NCBI GenBank assembly: GCA_000750105.3
Contig: JPHH03000024.1
Coordinates: forward strand, 372,001-436,000
Origin: Tolypocladium sp. Sup5 PDA-1
Taxonomy: Eukaryota > Ascomycota > Sordariomycetes > Hypocreales > Ophiocordycipitaceae
Reading direction: 5' to 3'
DNA: 64,000 nucleotides
This document shows, in pieces, positions 9,931 to 21,187 of this stretch. The notes below the pieces were generated by a model. It worked only from the letters and a program-made list of their open reading frames with translations, made no database searches and was not told the DNA's origin. Every line of letters starts with the position of its first letter. Positions within the stretch are counted from its first letter, which is position 1. The translations under genes were made by a program, and so were the position numbers.

Positions 9931-11081
9931 AGATTCTGAAAAGCCTCGAACAGTCGATTGCGCTCCGAACAGCTATCAAGCCGTTTTTCCCTTTCCGTTG
10001 TCCACTCCACGAATACTTCATAAAGGTACTGGAACGGATCGTCGACAACCTGAAGAATGTAGCGCACGAGGCCGACGAGGCCGGCAAGGAGATATCTGCC
10101 GACCTTGCGATTAACCGTACCGTGGATGAGAACGAGTTCCTGTTATTCGTTGACGAACTTGAGGGAATGGTCAGGATGATCTGTGGTCTGTGGCGAGGAG
10201 TGGAGGGTCAGAGCTTGGTGATAGCATCCTTGGGTAGGCATTGCGCTGCAAGTGTTGTGACTTTCAAACACGCTAATCTTGCTTGAACCCTTAAGTGTCG
10301 GACTACATGTTCCTCCAGGTCAAATCTACCATTCGGGCGACTGAACTCCTTTGTCCGCACTGGTTTGATGGGAACGACTGGTTGAGGAACATCGCGCCGC
10401 ATCCTTTCATCGATGATCTGGAACGCTCCAGCTTTACTTTTGATACCTTCAGTTCACAGTTGTTAGTTGGTCCGCTATTTCGTCGTCACGGGGTGGAGGC
10501 TAACTCTCGTTACAGTTACAACGCTACGTTCCGGGCTCCATCATCACTTGCCCCTAAAGTCATATTGGAGCTGATAGACTCCGAGGTAAAACGACCCGGA
10601 TCTCTGCTTTCTCGGGTCGTAATGCATATATTGGCTGCTACTCGTTCAGAGATAACAAAAGGTGTCCGTGAGTCGGTAACCGTGCTATGTGAGTACACAG
10701 TTAAATGCGGCAAACACATTCCTGGTGTTCTGGGTAATTTCAGCAAACCTGCTTCGGACATCTCAAGCAAAGCGGTAGCATGTCCTGATATCTTATCCCT
10801 CGGACGGCTCTACGCACAACTTGTCGTTAATCTCACTCAAGATGTTTCGACTAATTCTCGACAAACCATTGGTCCCGGCGCTTGTTCATTTATATCTCAA
10901 TGGGCGACTCTGCTACGATTATGAGGAGTTAGAAGAGCTGGAAAGGCTCTGCGACAACCCAGTTCTTGCACTGTCACATCCACCGCACAAACGCCACATC
11001 ACATTGATGACTCGGTGTGTGCATTCAGGAATCAAGCCTCGTTGCCTTCTTCCATTGATGAATGAAGCCTCGTTGCATTGA
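9786..11081 (+). pseudogene. Uncharacterised two-exon gene, possibly frameshifted near its end
   Basis: Plus-strand coding-like sequence starts somewhere between 9786 and about 9930 and splices at 10233 to 10296 (62-nt intron, GTAGGC donor, GCTAATC branch, TTAAG acceptor); the join keeps the frame as IASLVSDYMFLQVK. Exon 1 has LERIVDNLKNVAHEADEAGK; exon 2 has WFDGNDWLRNIAPHPFIDD. The frame stops at 10924, but another frame overlapping from about 10821 continues plausibly as LVPALVHLYLNGRLCYDYEE, then LEELERLCDNP, to 11081. A frame change near 10800-10830 is therefore likely. I do not recognise the family. The 5' end overlaps the antisense helicase relic, so the start is uncertain. Confidence 0.4.
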
Positions 11082-11397
11082 TGACTCGAGACTCAATGGA
11101 AGTCGCAAAAGCCGCATCGCGAAGTCTAACGCCACCAACACGACTAACACGCAGCCAACGTTGAATCACGAGGCATAACAGGCCTCAACGGCACAGATAA
11201 AAGGAATCTCTTTTCCACTCATTTAGTTAGAAATCAAGAGTCTTTACCAGTCAATTATCTCACCTTCTCACGCGTTAGAAAGGCGATGCTAGATGCAAAT
11301 GCTTTGAGATAGCGCTGCTGCGCGTCCTTTAAATCACTTATCGTTTATTGATCGCCGATGATGTATATTGTGAAATGAAGAGAAGTACCTTAGCAAC

Positions 11398-12447
11398 CTA
11401 AGCTTTATGGGACTTGAGCATGGAGACAATCTGAGTGTACCCCTTACTCTCCGCGATTTCAACAGGAGAAAGGAAATCCTCTTCGCTCGGAACGTTGCGA
11501 ACATGGCGACTCTCTACATCAGCCTTCTTTTCTAACAGTAGTTGGAGGAAGGCAGGTAGATCCAACAAGACGGCCATGTGAACTAACGAGAAGGCCGAGA
11601 CGACATATTTTGACGGAAAATCTGGATGTTTGGCATCGAGTATCCTGCTGCCATGACTGTTCGCATTGCACTCGTATGAATGATCATCGGCACAGTCACC
11701 TGTCGAGTTGCATTCCTCGCCCTTCTTACGCCACTCCTCACAGGAAAATTTAGTCGGCCAGCCCACGTTCATACCTGCCCAGATAGCGTCAGGGTCTGCT
11801 TTGGCATCCAACAACGCTCTGAATATCTGTAGATGAGGTTTGTCGCATAAGTCATTGAAAGCGTTGATCATACACTTAATAAGTGTTCGGGTCGCTAGCA
11901 TTCGAGGGTCCTCGGGGAATATCATGAATGTGCGAGCGAGCAACATGCGAGCGGCTGTGCGAGGGCGCGTGTTCCAAGCACCCTCCTCTTCCCAAGGCTC
12001 ATATGGCGCACAGAATAGAGACGCATTCGTCTTCCAAGCCTCCAGATGACGTTCTTCTTCGGCAACCATATACCTCCATCCGCCAAGTTTGTCGTACAGG
12101 TCTCCATGAGCGATAGAGAGATTGAGTACGTCCTCGGCAGATAAGAATGATCGAATCATAGCGAGTAACTCCATTGGCATTTTCACAAATAGTGACAGGG
12201 AACATCCCGTCCAATTGCTTTCGTCGAAATGCTCGAATGACGATGTCGTAGATGGTGCACCGAACACAAGAGTGACATAGTGTACTGGGCTTGTAGGGGT
12301 TGAAGTGGCTGCGAGATGTCCTCCCTCGGAGCCAGCTCCATGGTGCATGCTTGTATCCAAGGATAAGCTGCTATGTATTGCGTTCTTCGATTCCATGTTT
12401 TCGATGAATGTTTCGTATCGCTGAGGCTGCGGTGGGTTGAGGTGCAA
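11398..12447 (-). CDS. F-box-like protein with C-terminal ankyrin-like repeats
   Basis: This is an uninterrupted 349-codon frame. Residues 1-85 are Ser/Thr-rich and probably disordered. Residues 90-125 (MPMELLAMIRSFLSAEDVLN, then LSIAHGDLYDKL) look like a fungal F-box: a conserved Pro-x-Glu-Leu start and leucine-rich helices. The C-terminal part has FSLVHMAVLLDLPAFLQLLL followed by EKKADVESR, and LSPVEIAESKGYTQIVSMLK, consistent with two ankyrin units ending the protein. F-box proteins usually present substrates to SCF ubiquitin ligases through SKP1; a short SKP1 paralogue lies 8 kb away, but a link is speculation. Substrate unknown. A later start at one of the internal ATGs is possible. Confidence 0.6.
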   Translation of the reverse strand: MHLNPPQPQRYETFIENMESKNAIHSSLSLDTSMHHGAGSEGGHLAATSTPTSPVHYVTLVFGAPSTTSSFEHFDESNWTGCSLSLFVKMPMELLAMIRSFLSAEDVLNLSIAHGDLYDKLGGWRYMVAEEERHLEAWKTNASLFCAPYEPWEEEGAWNTRPRTAARMLLARTFMIFPEDPRMLATRTLIKCMINAFNDLCDKPHLQIFRALLDAKADPDAIWAGMNVGWPTKFSCEEWRKKGEECNSTGDCADDHSYECNANSHGSRILDAKHPDFPSKYVVSAFSLVHMAVLLDLPAFLQLLLEKKADVESRHVRNVPSEEDFLSPVEIAESKGYTQIVSMLKSHKA

Positions 12448-14641
12448 GGCTGGCGATGGCTTGTGTGCAAATGTCGAGCAGAGCAGGAAGTCAAGCGAAT
12501 GGGACTGGGAAAGCTTTATGACACGTCGAAAAGGCGACCGAGGTTGTCTTGGTCAAATAGCGGCAAGGTCACGGGCGCCCGGGGCTGACGCATTGACACC
12601 CGAAGCAGGCTGCCACGTCGACTTCCTTTTGCCAGGCCGGTGGCCCGAGACGAAAACGTCTGCCTACCACTTTTCGTCCGTGCACGCGGCACGTCCCTTG
12701 CAAAGCCCGCTGCTGGCCACCCCATCCCACTCTCCGGCTTGCGGCTCCGCGCCGATCCGACTGGCCCGCCACCTTGCGTCTATTTGATGATCATATTTCC
12801 TTCTACCATCCCCTGGGCAGCTTGAAGCCTTGTGGGTACAAAATTACAGGGGCAAAAACCAATACGATGCTAGTGCAAAAACGATACTTATCTGAACTAG
12901 ATCTTTGGCTTGTGATTGAAGTACTTATAATCCTTTGTAATTGGTTTCTACAATCACACTCGGTACCTTGGTCAAGTCGTTACGGTTGTCTGCATTTATA
13001 AGGATGCGCCTGCTGTCCTCTAAAGCGCAGGCAATCCTAGCAACACTTTGGAGTGTCCAGACTCATGTCATCCAAGCCAGCCTGCCGACTCATGATGCCT
13101 TCTTCCAATACGAGACCTACACAGCTCAAGGGTAATGTTCACTGCAAGGCACCATTGCCAGAACTGGTCAGCTGACGCGGTATGAGGTAGCGCGAAATCA
13201 CGCCAACATGCGGCTTGCCGAACACCGGAGACTTCTGGTCGCTGCCCACGTCCCAACGCCTCATTTACGAACTGGAGCTACTAAACATCTCAGCTGCTGC
13301 CACTTTCGGCGCTCCATTCATTACGAGTACAAATTTTTCAATGGTTAAGCAAGTGGGGCAAAGCGGTCTGGGTGTATAGTACCACTTCAAACTTAGTAAC
13401 ATCAAAAGTGACTGCCTTATCAGGGAGAAGGTTGCTAATTTTGATCCTTGCCTCTTGATTAGAGCAGAGAGCAGTAAGTTGGAACTCCCATCCCCTTGCC
13501 CTTATCATCCTTGAGGCCTAGCTGGATTCACCGATCATGGGGCCCCTAATTGCCTTGAGTAGTCATCGTGAAGGGTGCGATGAGCTGTGGTTTCACCATA
13601 TCTCATCCTGGCAGGAAATGTTCGCGTTGACACCGATTCAGCCCCAAGCAAGAGCTGAAGTTGCCTCATCTTTTAAAAAAGAATTGATTCGCTATTAATG
13701 TACCATTTCGTCACCCAGGCACTTGCACAACTCTTCAGCGCTAATTAGAGTAAGCCGCCGCGTTATGGTCACATTTCTGCGCGCGTTTTGTGCGAGACCG
13801 GCTTGTTACAGTACCGCGAGGGAGCAGCTCCTCTACCCTCCTAAGCGGGCAGCATAGGGCAATCGGTGCTTGAAACTCAGGCATTTCCATACGGCACTGT
13901 CGCAAAAGGCAGACTTCCTCTCATTGTGCAGCCTCTCCGCCTTTTTTTCTCATCGATGACCACTCGGGCGAGCTTCTATTCGCAGCGGAACCAATGTGAA
14001 CGTTGGTAGTCTGTGTGTTAGGTTTTTCGCGTGTTTTTTTGCTGTACTATATCAGCGTGCAGTAGTGTACTGTATGGTATGTACTGTACTTGCGGCCATG
14101 GGACACGAAAGTATCGGGTTTGAACACTACGTCCTGGTTTAGTACCCTTATGATATGTAGCCAGTTGGGTGTGGCGGAGCGGTATAGGCGTCATTCATTA
14201 ACTGGAGGAGGACTCTCCCAACCATCTCCACTTATACTGGATGGGCCGACCAGACTGGCTGAAGCTTGAGACTTGAGACGGCTTGTTGCGTTCTCGTCAC
14301 CTTTCACCACATCGGTTGCTTGATGTGCTCGTAGTTGAAGTTGACATCTGAGGTAACTGCTCCGAGGTTTCCGCGGCAGCTATTCCTGTACACGCAGAAA
14401 GTACAAAACTACTACTTATCCGTCCACTTTCGATGCTTCCGACGAAGAATCATTCGAACGCGGCAGTCTGCTTCTTGCTCGCCCGGCTGCGCAGAATCAA
14501 ACTCGGTGACTAATTCACGTCTCCGTAACCGGCGCTTATCTAAGCTGACTTTGGTTTACCCTTATCTGTGGCTATCGACACTATCCTTTCTGGCACCAAC
14601 TCCGTTGTTGATACATACTGGACAGCACCAGAACATCAAGT
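12448..14641. other. Long intergenic region, no gene recognised
   Basis: About 2.2 kb with only short frames that lack domains. Segments near 14041-14215 have tRNA-like fragments (see rejected items) but no complete cloverleaf could be drawn. Confidence 0.4.
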
Positions 14642-15457
14642 ATGACGACACATCTTGACGCCAACGCCGTGAACAAGGGGGAAATTGCGACAAAGCTTCT
14701 CGACCATATCAACAGACTTCCAAATCCGAGCCTCGTGGACACTGCGGCTGCTTTGTCCGAAGTGGTTGATTCACTTGACGGACTGCCCACAACACCACCG
14801 TCGCTTTATATCGATCTCGAAGGGACTAACCTCTCTCGACACGGCAAAATCTCCATCATGCAACTCTATGTTCTCCCTAGCAAGCGGACCTACCTGATTG
14901 ACATTCACAATCTCCGTAACAAATGGTTCTCAACGCATGGGGCAAATGGCCGCACCCTCAAAGATATTTTGGAGTCAAATACTATTCCAAAAGTATTATT
15001 CGATGTTCGCAACGATTCGGATGCACTCTACAGTCAATTCAAAATCAATTTAAATGGCATACAAGATATTCAACTCATGGAGCTTGCAACGCGGAATTTC
15101 CCGACCACGTACGTCAATGGGCTCACAAAGTGCATTGAAAGAGACGCCCCTGTCTCAGTTGATGAGAGAATCATATGGATGCAAATCAAGGAGAAAGGGC
15201 TGCGGCTTTTTGTGCCTGAAAAAGGTGGGAGTTACGAGGTGTTCAATGAGCGCCCACTGCCCAAAGACATCATGCTCTACTGCGCTCAGGATGTGCAGAT
15301 TCTGCCGCGGTTGTGGACGTATTATAGCCGCAAACTCACCCCAGCGTTGAAGAAAAAGGTACTTGAAGCCTCCGACAACAGAATCAAATTATCTCAGTCT
15401 GCCGACTTCAATGGTAAGGGCCGGCATATGACTTTGGCTCCTTCTGGTTGGCATTGA
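14642..15457 (+). CDS. DEDDy 3'-5' exonuclease (RNase D/EXD-like)
   Basis: This is a single-exon 271-aa protein with the full set of DEDDy motifs: Exo I YIDLEG with Asp58 and Glu60, Exo II VLFDVRNDSDAL with Asp121 (and Asp125 or 127), and Exo III YCAQDVQILP with Tyr213 and Asp217, four residues apart as required. The whole length is one exonuclease domain with a short N-terminal helix region and no HRDC domain. Such small fungal proteins resemble the EXD1/WRN-exonuclease branch of the DNA_pol_A_exo1 family and act on RNA or DNA 3' ends; the substrate here cannot be told. All metal-binding residues are present, so it should be active. The ATG at 14642 sits just downstream of a pyrimidine-rich stretch. 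Confidence 0.8.
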   Translation: MTTHLDANAVNKGEIATKLLDHINRLPNPSLVDTAAALSEVVDSLDGLPTTPPSLYIDLEGTNLSRHGKISIMQLYVLPSKRTYLIDIHNLRNKWFSTHGANGRTLKDILESNTIPKVLFDVRNDSDALYSQFKINLNGIQDIQLMELATRNFPTTYVNGLTKCIERDAPVSVDERIIWMQIKEKGLRLFVPEKGGSYEVFNERPLPKDIMLYCAQDVQILPRLWTYYSRKLTPALKKKVLEASDNRIKLSQSADFNGKGRHMTLAPSGWH

Positions 15458-16257
15458 AACAATCTTGGGTTACATGCAGCTTCACCTAAATTGAGTTTCA
15501 ATTTTAATATCATTACATGGACAAATCTTATGCAGTGCCGTGAGCAATCAATGCAGTACCTTCTCTGCATATCCTAGTCTCGACTATGAAAGCTGCTGTT
15601 TCTAGATCTTAGCCGTTCCCCCCGATAGGATAGTCAGGAGAACCAAGCATTAGGTGCCAATTTCGGGGCGTCAAGGTCACGGTGGGTTCACTTTCAATTA
15701 GTCTGTGCTTTTGCTTGCTTGTTGCTGCTCCTCAACAGTAACTGTAAAAGAAGCACACCTTCTTTTATCACTTTATTTCATCCGTGCCGTGCCAATAGCT
15801 TACATTCTCCTCTGCAGGCGACTTCGTATAATGGAGATTAGGAAGGCCCGCTTCTTTCATCAATCCTTCAGTCTGATGACATTTATGTATTTCTGCTACC
15901 CTGATTGCAGCCACAGGTCAATCACAGGGCTTCGTGACGTGTGGTCTTGTTACTTGATCTAGCCATGTCATCAGCTTGTTGCAACACCAAGTCTGTCAGG
16001 AGAGACAGCTTTATGTATCCAAGTACTATACAGTAATGTATAATATCTGCCTCGCAAGCTACGCTAAAGTTAAGGTTACAAGTTGAAAAGTGGTGTACAG
16101 GTGAGTATAACGATACTCTTCGCCGACCTTAGGTAAAGTGGAGGTAAATCCTTCATAATAAATAAAGGGGGATAATTCCCGCTTTAAAAGGAAATAAATA
16201 TCTTCGAGATTTGCATACCAGAATCAACATCGCATTAAGGGTCTCAACACAGAAGCC
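15458..16257. other. Intergenic, no gene seen
   Basis: Short frames without domains; no repeats recognised. Confidence 0.4.
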
Positions 16258-17493
16258 ATGGCAAGGTTTTTTCTTCCAACTCCGCAATGGCTCCTGGCTG
16301 CAGAGTACATTGTCCTTCGATCAGACCCTGACGACTCAAATGCCTGTATTTTCTTTAGCCTCAACTTACCCATTTACAACCAGCAAATTGCCCCATCCGA
16401 ATAAGCCGACCAATAGTTCTTCATGGATGGCCGCGTCCACCCTTACGCTCTGACCTGGAAGGTCGAGCAGCGGGACGGCTTAGAGCCGGACCAGCCCGGA
16501 CTCATAGAGTACACCATTCCCGCATCATCCACGACCAAGGCTACCAGCCGTAAGTAGGCCACAAACGTATTTGCGCAACAGTTATACCTGACGCGAAAAA
16601 AAGCATTAACCCTCGGGCTATGGCCGCCATGGACCGTTTCCCTCTAGTACCCCCCGTTGTCACTTTTACCGGCCCTATTATCGGCGCCGGCCAAACCCTC
16701 TTACGAAAGGAATCCGTGTCAGGACTTGGAGATGACCAGCTCAGGTGCTCTGGTTTCGTCCAGCTATCGACCTTCATTGCTCCGGGCCAGCCAGAAAAGA
16801 CGCCGTATAAAGGCTTCCACCCCTTCCAGGTCTTCATCATATTCCCAATCCACGCAAACCCCTAGGCATGCCTGTGCAAGAAGATGGCCGAGCGAGAGAC
16901 CACCCAGTTCCAGGCTAACGCACTTTTCACCGGTACAGGAAAGGTCGCCGGCTTATTGGACCACAGTATCATGCTGCACCCACCCGAGCTTGAGCAAGAT
17001 GACGTTTTCATCGTCGTCCCAGACACCTGGACCTTTCTGGATAGGGGCACGATTGGTTCGGCGTCGACGACTCCTTCAGTAGCGACGACATCCAAACGCC
17101 CGACATCTAGCCCTATTGACTGGGGCGATGCCTGGACCAAATTCACAAGTCCACAGAAGCAGATGCGTTACCCTCCTGAGCTCAACTGAACCGACTACAC
17201 CACCAACGAAGCATGCAAACCCCAACGTCGACCATATCCCTACAAAGAAGTCACATCTATCGCACATCTCTTCAAATAAAATCCTGTCTTCTGGCAGCGA
17301 CGGCCCTCCCAGATCCCAGTCTACGTCGACACTCTCACAACACGAGTTCGGAGATGCCGAAAGAGGCAGTGATATAATCGAACGTACCGAACATCCATCC
17401 GCGCTGAATTCAATTACCGCCGTATCACCGGACTCCTCCAATCGTCCGCACCGCAACCGTCATCTCCCAAAGAAATATCTGAAACCTGATTGA
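16258..17493 (+). pseudogene. Repeated gene of unknown function, copy 1
   Basis: The frame begins MARFFLPTPQWLLAAEYI, meets TAA at 16402 and TAG at 16414, and continues in the same frame with DGRVHPYALTWKVEQRDG. After a probable intron near 16555-16610 comes PPVVTFTGPIIGAGQTLLRK, then GFVQLSTFIAPGQPEKTPYK and GFHPFQVFIIFPIHANP, a TAG at 16863-16865, then CLCKKMAERETTQFQAN, TGTGKVAGLLDHS and DDVFIVVPDTWTFLD. The last part (to 17493, NRHLPKKYLKPD) is in a shifted frame. A homologous copy lies inverted at 54515-55379, where the Trp expected at 16863 is present, so the TAG is a TGG-to-TAG change. Function unknown; a dispersed repeat is the safest description. Confidence 0.6.
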
Positions 17494-18359
17494 AATGCTA
17501 TTGGAAAGAACAACATCATGGAACGAAATCTTCATCACGTTTAACATTATGTTTAAGAACGATAAATTGACACTTGCTATCTGCTTCTCGCCACACTGAA
17601 ACCATCTCTCTATCCGAACATATCTGTGCCCCTTCCGGCTTCATGTTCCATTGGCTTGCACATCCTCTTGTGAAGCATGCTTCGATGCACGGGTGGCAAG
17701 AGGGGTGAAATAAAACACAACATAGTATTGAAGTGAAGGCAAATATTGTTTTCCATTTTATTGTCACGTATGCTGCCGTTTAAGTGATGCGTAGGACGCT
17801 GCGATATTAGGCGACACAGATCGTGGAGTCGTGGTCCATAAGAGTCTACACTAAGGCCCTTAGCCACGACGCCTTCCAAATTGACTCAGGACAATGCAAG
17901 AGTACTCGTACATTTGGCTGGCACATTTGGTGGGGCGATTCCCTTGTACCGTCTACCCTGGTCCGATAGCCAGTCTAGCCCGAATTCGTAGTCTTGCATG
18001 CTGTATTTCTCTGTGGCTCCTTGTACGCAGATGTCTATGGAAAACGACTCTAGCGTTCATTCGCAACTATTGGCAGAGCTTAAAAAAACACTACCTTTGG
18101 CGAAAGAATCACGGCTAGAGTTTCAAGGAGCTACTTGCAATGTTGACGAGAGGCTGCTAGTGTAGTTCGCTCGTGGCCGCCGTCATTATCGTCAACCTCG
18201 CCGTCAGGCACCTAGTAGGGCTGTTGCCAGCCAGCAGAAGAAGATTCGTTGCTTGCCTTACTATTCCGAAAGACCCGTAAGAAAGCTAATATCGGTCCGA
18301 AGCTCATTATCGTCGTTATCCTCAATAATACGGTTTAGCAGCCCGCCGTCAATGGCGCC
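17494..18359. other. No supported gene
   Basis: Short frames only on both strands; probably degraded repeat sequence. Confidence 0.35.
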
Positions 18360-19300
18360 GATAGCTTGCATTGCGGTCACGAATACAACGCAGGTTGAAC
18401 GAAATTGACTCAACACAGCCTGTACGAGTTTCGTACGGTCGCGCAGACCCTACGAGTTTGATTCAACCTTTTGGGCAGGAAAGCTGCCTTTTCTTGGCAA
18501 CTATCCCAAATACAGGCAACTTGGCGGCTAGCCGGTTGAGCACTGGGCATCAAGGTTGCAAAAGAGCCCTCGCGGAGCCTCTCTATCCGTCAAGAAAAGC
18601 ATCTTCGCGATTGGGTCCTGGCCCATGGCGCCCTAGGTCTCCCACCAACGCATTTCCAGCTAAATGAATTCGCCAACAGGGTCCTCATCGCCGGCGGCGA
18701 CCTTCAGCCAGTTGGCAAGAACTGGGTTGCTGGAACCAAGTCAGTACGGTGAAGAGTAAATCTATCGATTGCGCACGAATCAACGGTGCGTCTACGATTA
18801 AGTCCTGGTTCACGTTGCTGAACCTGCCTATTATCAAGGCCATCCCACCGGAATATCGTTAATACAACATGGATGAGACAAGCCTGCTAGAAGGTTTCGG
18901 CTCCAATGGCCTCGTCCTTGGTAACTCGGAGAAGACGGCAACGTTGAAAAAGCGGCTCGGATCGCGTTGTTGGACTACAATTATGGAATGTGTCTCCGCT
19001 ACGGGCCAAGCCCTGATGCCATTCGTGACCTTCAAAGGCCAGGATTCACAACAGCAACGGTTCCCCGATCAATTGGACTTTTGGATCAGTGGCTTTTCGC
19101 AGCAACCCCCAAGGGGCTGGACCAATGACTCCATGGCTCAAGCAGGTCTTTATCCCTCAGACTGACTCGAGGTAGTTGACTTTACACTTAAGCTCGAACT
19201 TAGCCAGGCGCTGCCACTTTGATATTGACTTTCAGGCCATGGATCTGAGAGATTATGGCCATTGTAGCGAAGTCCTTCGGGCAGATGACTCTTAATGAAG
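18360..19300 (+). pseudogene. pogo-like (Tc1/mariner superfamily) transposase relic
   Basis: The clearest stretch (18869-19165) carries the DDE-domain block that starts with MDETSLLEGFGSNGLVLG (first catalytic Asp in MDE), continues CWTTIMECVSATGQALMPFV, then FKGQDSQQQRFPDQLDF. Upstream, in broken frames, SIRQEKHLRDWVLA and LNEFANRVLIAGGDLQPVGK match the DNA-binding CENP-B-type helix-turn-helix region of fungal pogo elements. After LKQVFIPQTD the frame stops and the remaining catalytic Asp residues are not readable. Several frame changes and stops show it is long dead. Inverted repeats were not located. Confidence 0.7.
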
Positions 19301-20518
19301 ACTGGGGAGGCAGAAGTCGCCCTGTTCTCTGCCCGAATGCGATGGATTTCGATATTTTGTGTCGGACCGTGAGTGTCGAGAGTTACAACACAGGCCTTCA
19401 AGAGGTCACGTGCAACATGCAGATGATGGGACTATAACGCGGATTTGGGAAGAAAGCTCCATGTCCAGACCCTAAACAGTTGTGGTGCACTGTATAGTAC
19501 ATATCCGAAATGCGATGAATTACCAACATTACAGTACCCATGCGTAGACATATTCCACGGAAAATGAAGTCGCTTTCACCGAGGCCATGGAGGATGACCT
19601 GAGCCAGAATCCAGCTAGGTGTTTCGATAATTACTCGAATTTCCCAAACAATGATGGGTGGAGGAGCGAGGGTAACTCGCTATTGGCGTCTTGGCCCGTC
19701 ATGAGGAGCTGAGCACATGTGACAGGTTGAGTCCAGCAGTTGGGCATCCGCTAGCCTCTCCGTTTTTCCGCGTCCTGCTTGTTGAACATGATGACACATC
19801 ACGTGCAGGGTCCAACCTACGCCTCCCATACACCTTGGTGGCATCTCTTGCCTAGAGGATTAACGCACTCCTTTATCCTCTGGATCCTGTGTGTTCCGCT
19901 GTGACGTTCAACACTGCTTACATACAGTATGTACTCTTCCCTTCTTCCAGCAAGTGGATATCCAACATTGTGGAGAATTTTGCCAATAATTTTCGCTCAA
20001 AGCGTTGATAGCCTTCTGCACAATACATTTATCAGACCTAAGTGCTCCTGACATTACCATAAACATCCTCCTAGCTAGTCGCTCCTCGATTATATCCTTC
20101 AACGCTTCTCGAACGGCATTATCTTCCTCACAACTGCAACAAACCCAGGACCATATGGCTTCGGTGGGCATGTGAATCCAATGCATAGATCAGCCAAAGC
20201 CTTCATACAGGGTTGTAACATCTAATCTTGAGAAGCCGCGGCGCCGTGAGCCGTTGGGTCATCTGCAACCGTAATCCTTCCGTAGTGTAACATCACGCTT
20301 TTCGGAACTTTCGTCGCGAGGCAAACATCACAGCCAAATATACATACCGTAGTGCCACATCAACAAGCATCGTTGATCGAAGCCGGGTCTTTAAAACTCG
20401 GTTTGCCGTTGATACACCAGTATCACCACTCCCCTTTCACACAACATATAGCGGGTACACTCCAATTGCTAAGGTCCATTTCCTTGTTGTACATACTATC
20501 TCGCTGTCAAATATCGCC
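19301..20518. other. No clear gene
   Basis: A minus-strand frame at 19908-20186 (92 codons, with EDNAVREALKDIIEERLARR) looks somewhat coding-like but has no recognised domain and no continuation. Nothing else is supported. Confidence 0.3.
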
Positions 20519-21106
20519 ATGGCCGACACTACAGCGGCTGGGCTGCTTGAAAAAGTATGGTTGGCGTCCAGTGACAACGCCCTCATTGAGGTTGGTTAGT
20601 TGGCACTACATGGCTAGACGGTGTACGTTGATGTGATATTTACTAGCGCAGACCGGGACGCGATCGAGCGCTCAGACTTAATAAAGAATCTTCTCCACGA
20701 TACGAAGGCGAGACCAACCAAAGAAGAGCTCATTCCAATCCCCAATGTGAGCGCTACTTTCCTTTCCACAAAGAGCTGTGCTAAGGCCATATAAAGATTA
20801 ACGAAGCCTGTCTACGAAAAGTCCTTGAATGGTGCGAGTGGCATGACCCCCGTCAGCCTCAAGAAGAGGGGGCCGATACAAGCATGAACGGCACCAATAT
20901 CGATGATTGGGACCAGAAGTTTATGCAGGTAGACCAGGAAATGCTCTTCGAAATCATTCTTGTACGTCGTCGCGAGCTTCAGTCATTCGACTCTTCACAG
21001 ATTTTTGCTGATAGTGATAGAACAGGCAGCCAACTATTTAGACATCAAGCACCTGCTCGACCTCTCTAGTATTGTGTCCTGGACTGTAGTAGAGTTCGTA
21101 GAATAG
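20519..21106 (+). CDS. SKP1-like protein, short paralogue
   Basis: Reconstructed as join(20519..20594,20652..20746,20797..20961,21026..21106): 417 nt, 138 aa, with three GT-AG introns of 57, 50 and 64 nt that all preserve the frame. The protein follows SKP1: an N-terminal POZ fold (KVWLASSDNALIEVDRDAIE, then SDLIKNLLHD), IPIPNINEACLRKVLEWCEW, the DDWDQKFMQVDQEMLFEIIL block, and AANYLDIKHLLDL. SKP1 joins F-box proteins to cullin in SCF ubiquitin ligases. After LLDL the sequence diverges (SSIVSWTVVEFVE) and stops, so the last 30-40 residues, which make much of the F-box-binding surface, are missing. It could be a truncated paralogue or a recent pseudogene; the coding frame itself is clean. Confidence 0.7.
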
Positions 21107-21157
21107 TCCAATTTAAATCGTGTCCGCGCTAAGAAAACAGGGGGTAGAGTTCGCAGA

Positions 21158-21169
21158 GGGTTAGGGTTA
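21158..21169 (+). repeat. Interstitial telomere-like repeat (TTAGGG type)
   Basis: GGGTTAGGGTTA, two fungal telomere units. The opposite orientation (two CTAACCCTAG units) occurs at 24856-24877. Confidence 0.5.
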
Positions 21170-21187
21170 CAGCGAACTGTACCCCCA

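Noticed and set aside
12437..12787. 116-codon plus-strand frame
   Set aside because: Compositional randomness in GC-rich intergenic DNA, no domain.
14041..14240. tRNA-like pieces (GGCGGAGCGGTATAGGCG, and CGGGTTTGAAC upstream)
   Set aside because: The D-arm-like and T-arm-like pieces are in the wrong order and no acceptor stem pairs; not a tRNA as far as I can fold by eye.
17516..17879. Minus-strand Cys-rich frames (83-89 codons) as small secreted proteins
   Set aside because: No convincing signal peptide cleavage site, the frames overlap each other, and no homologue is recalled.
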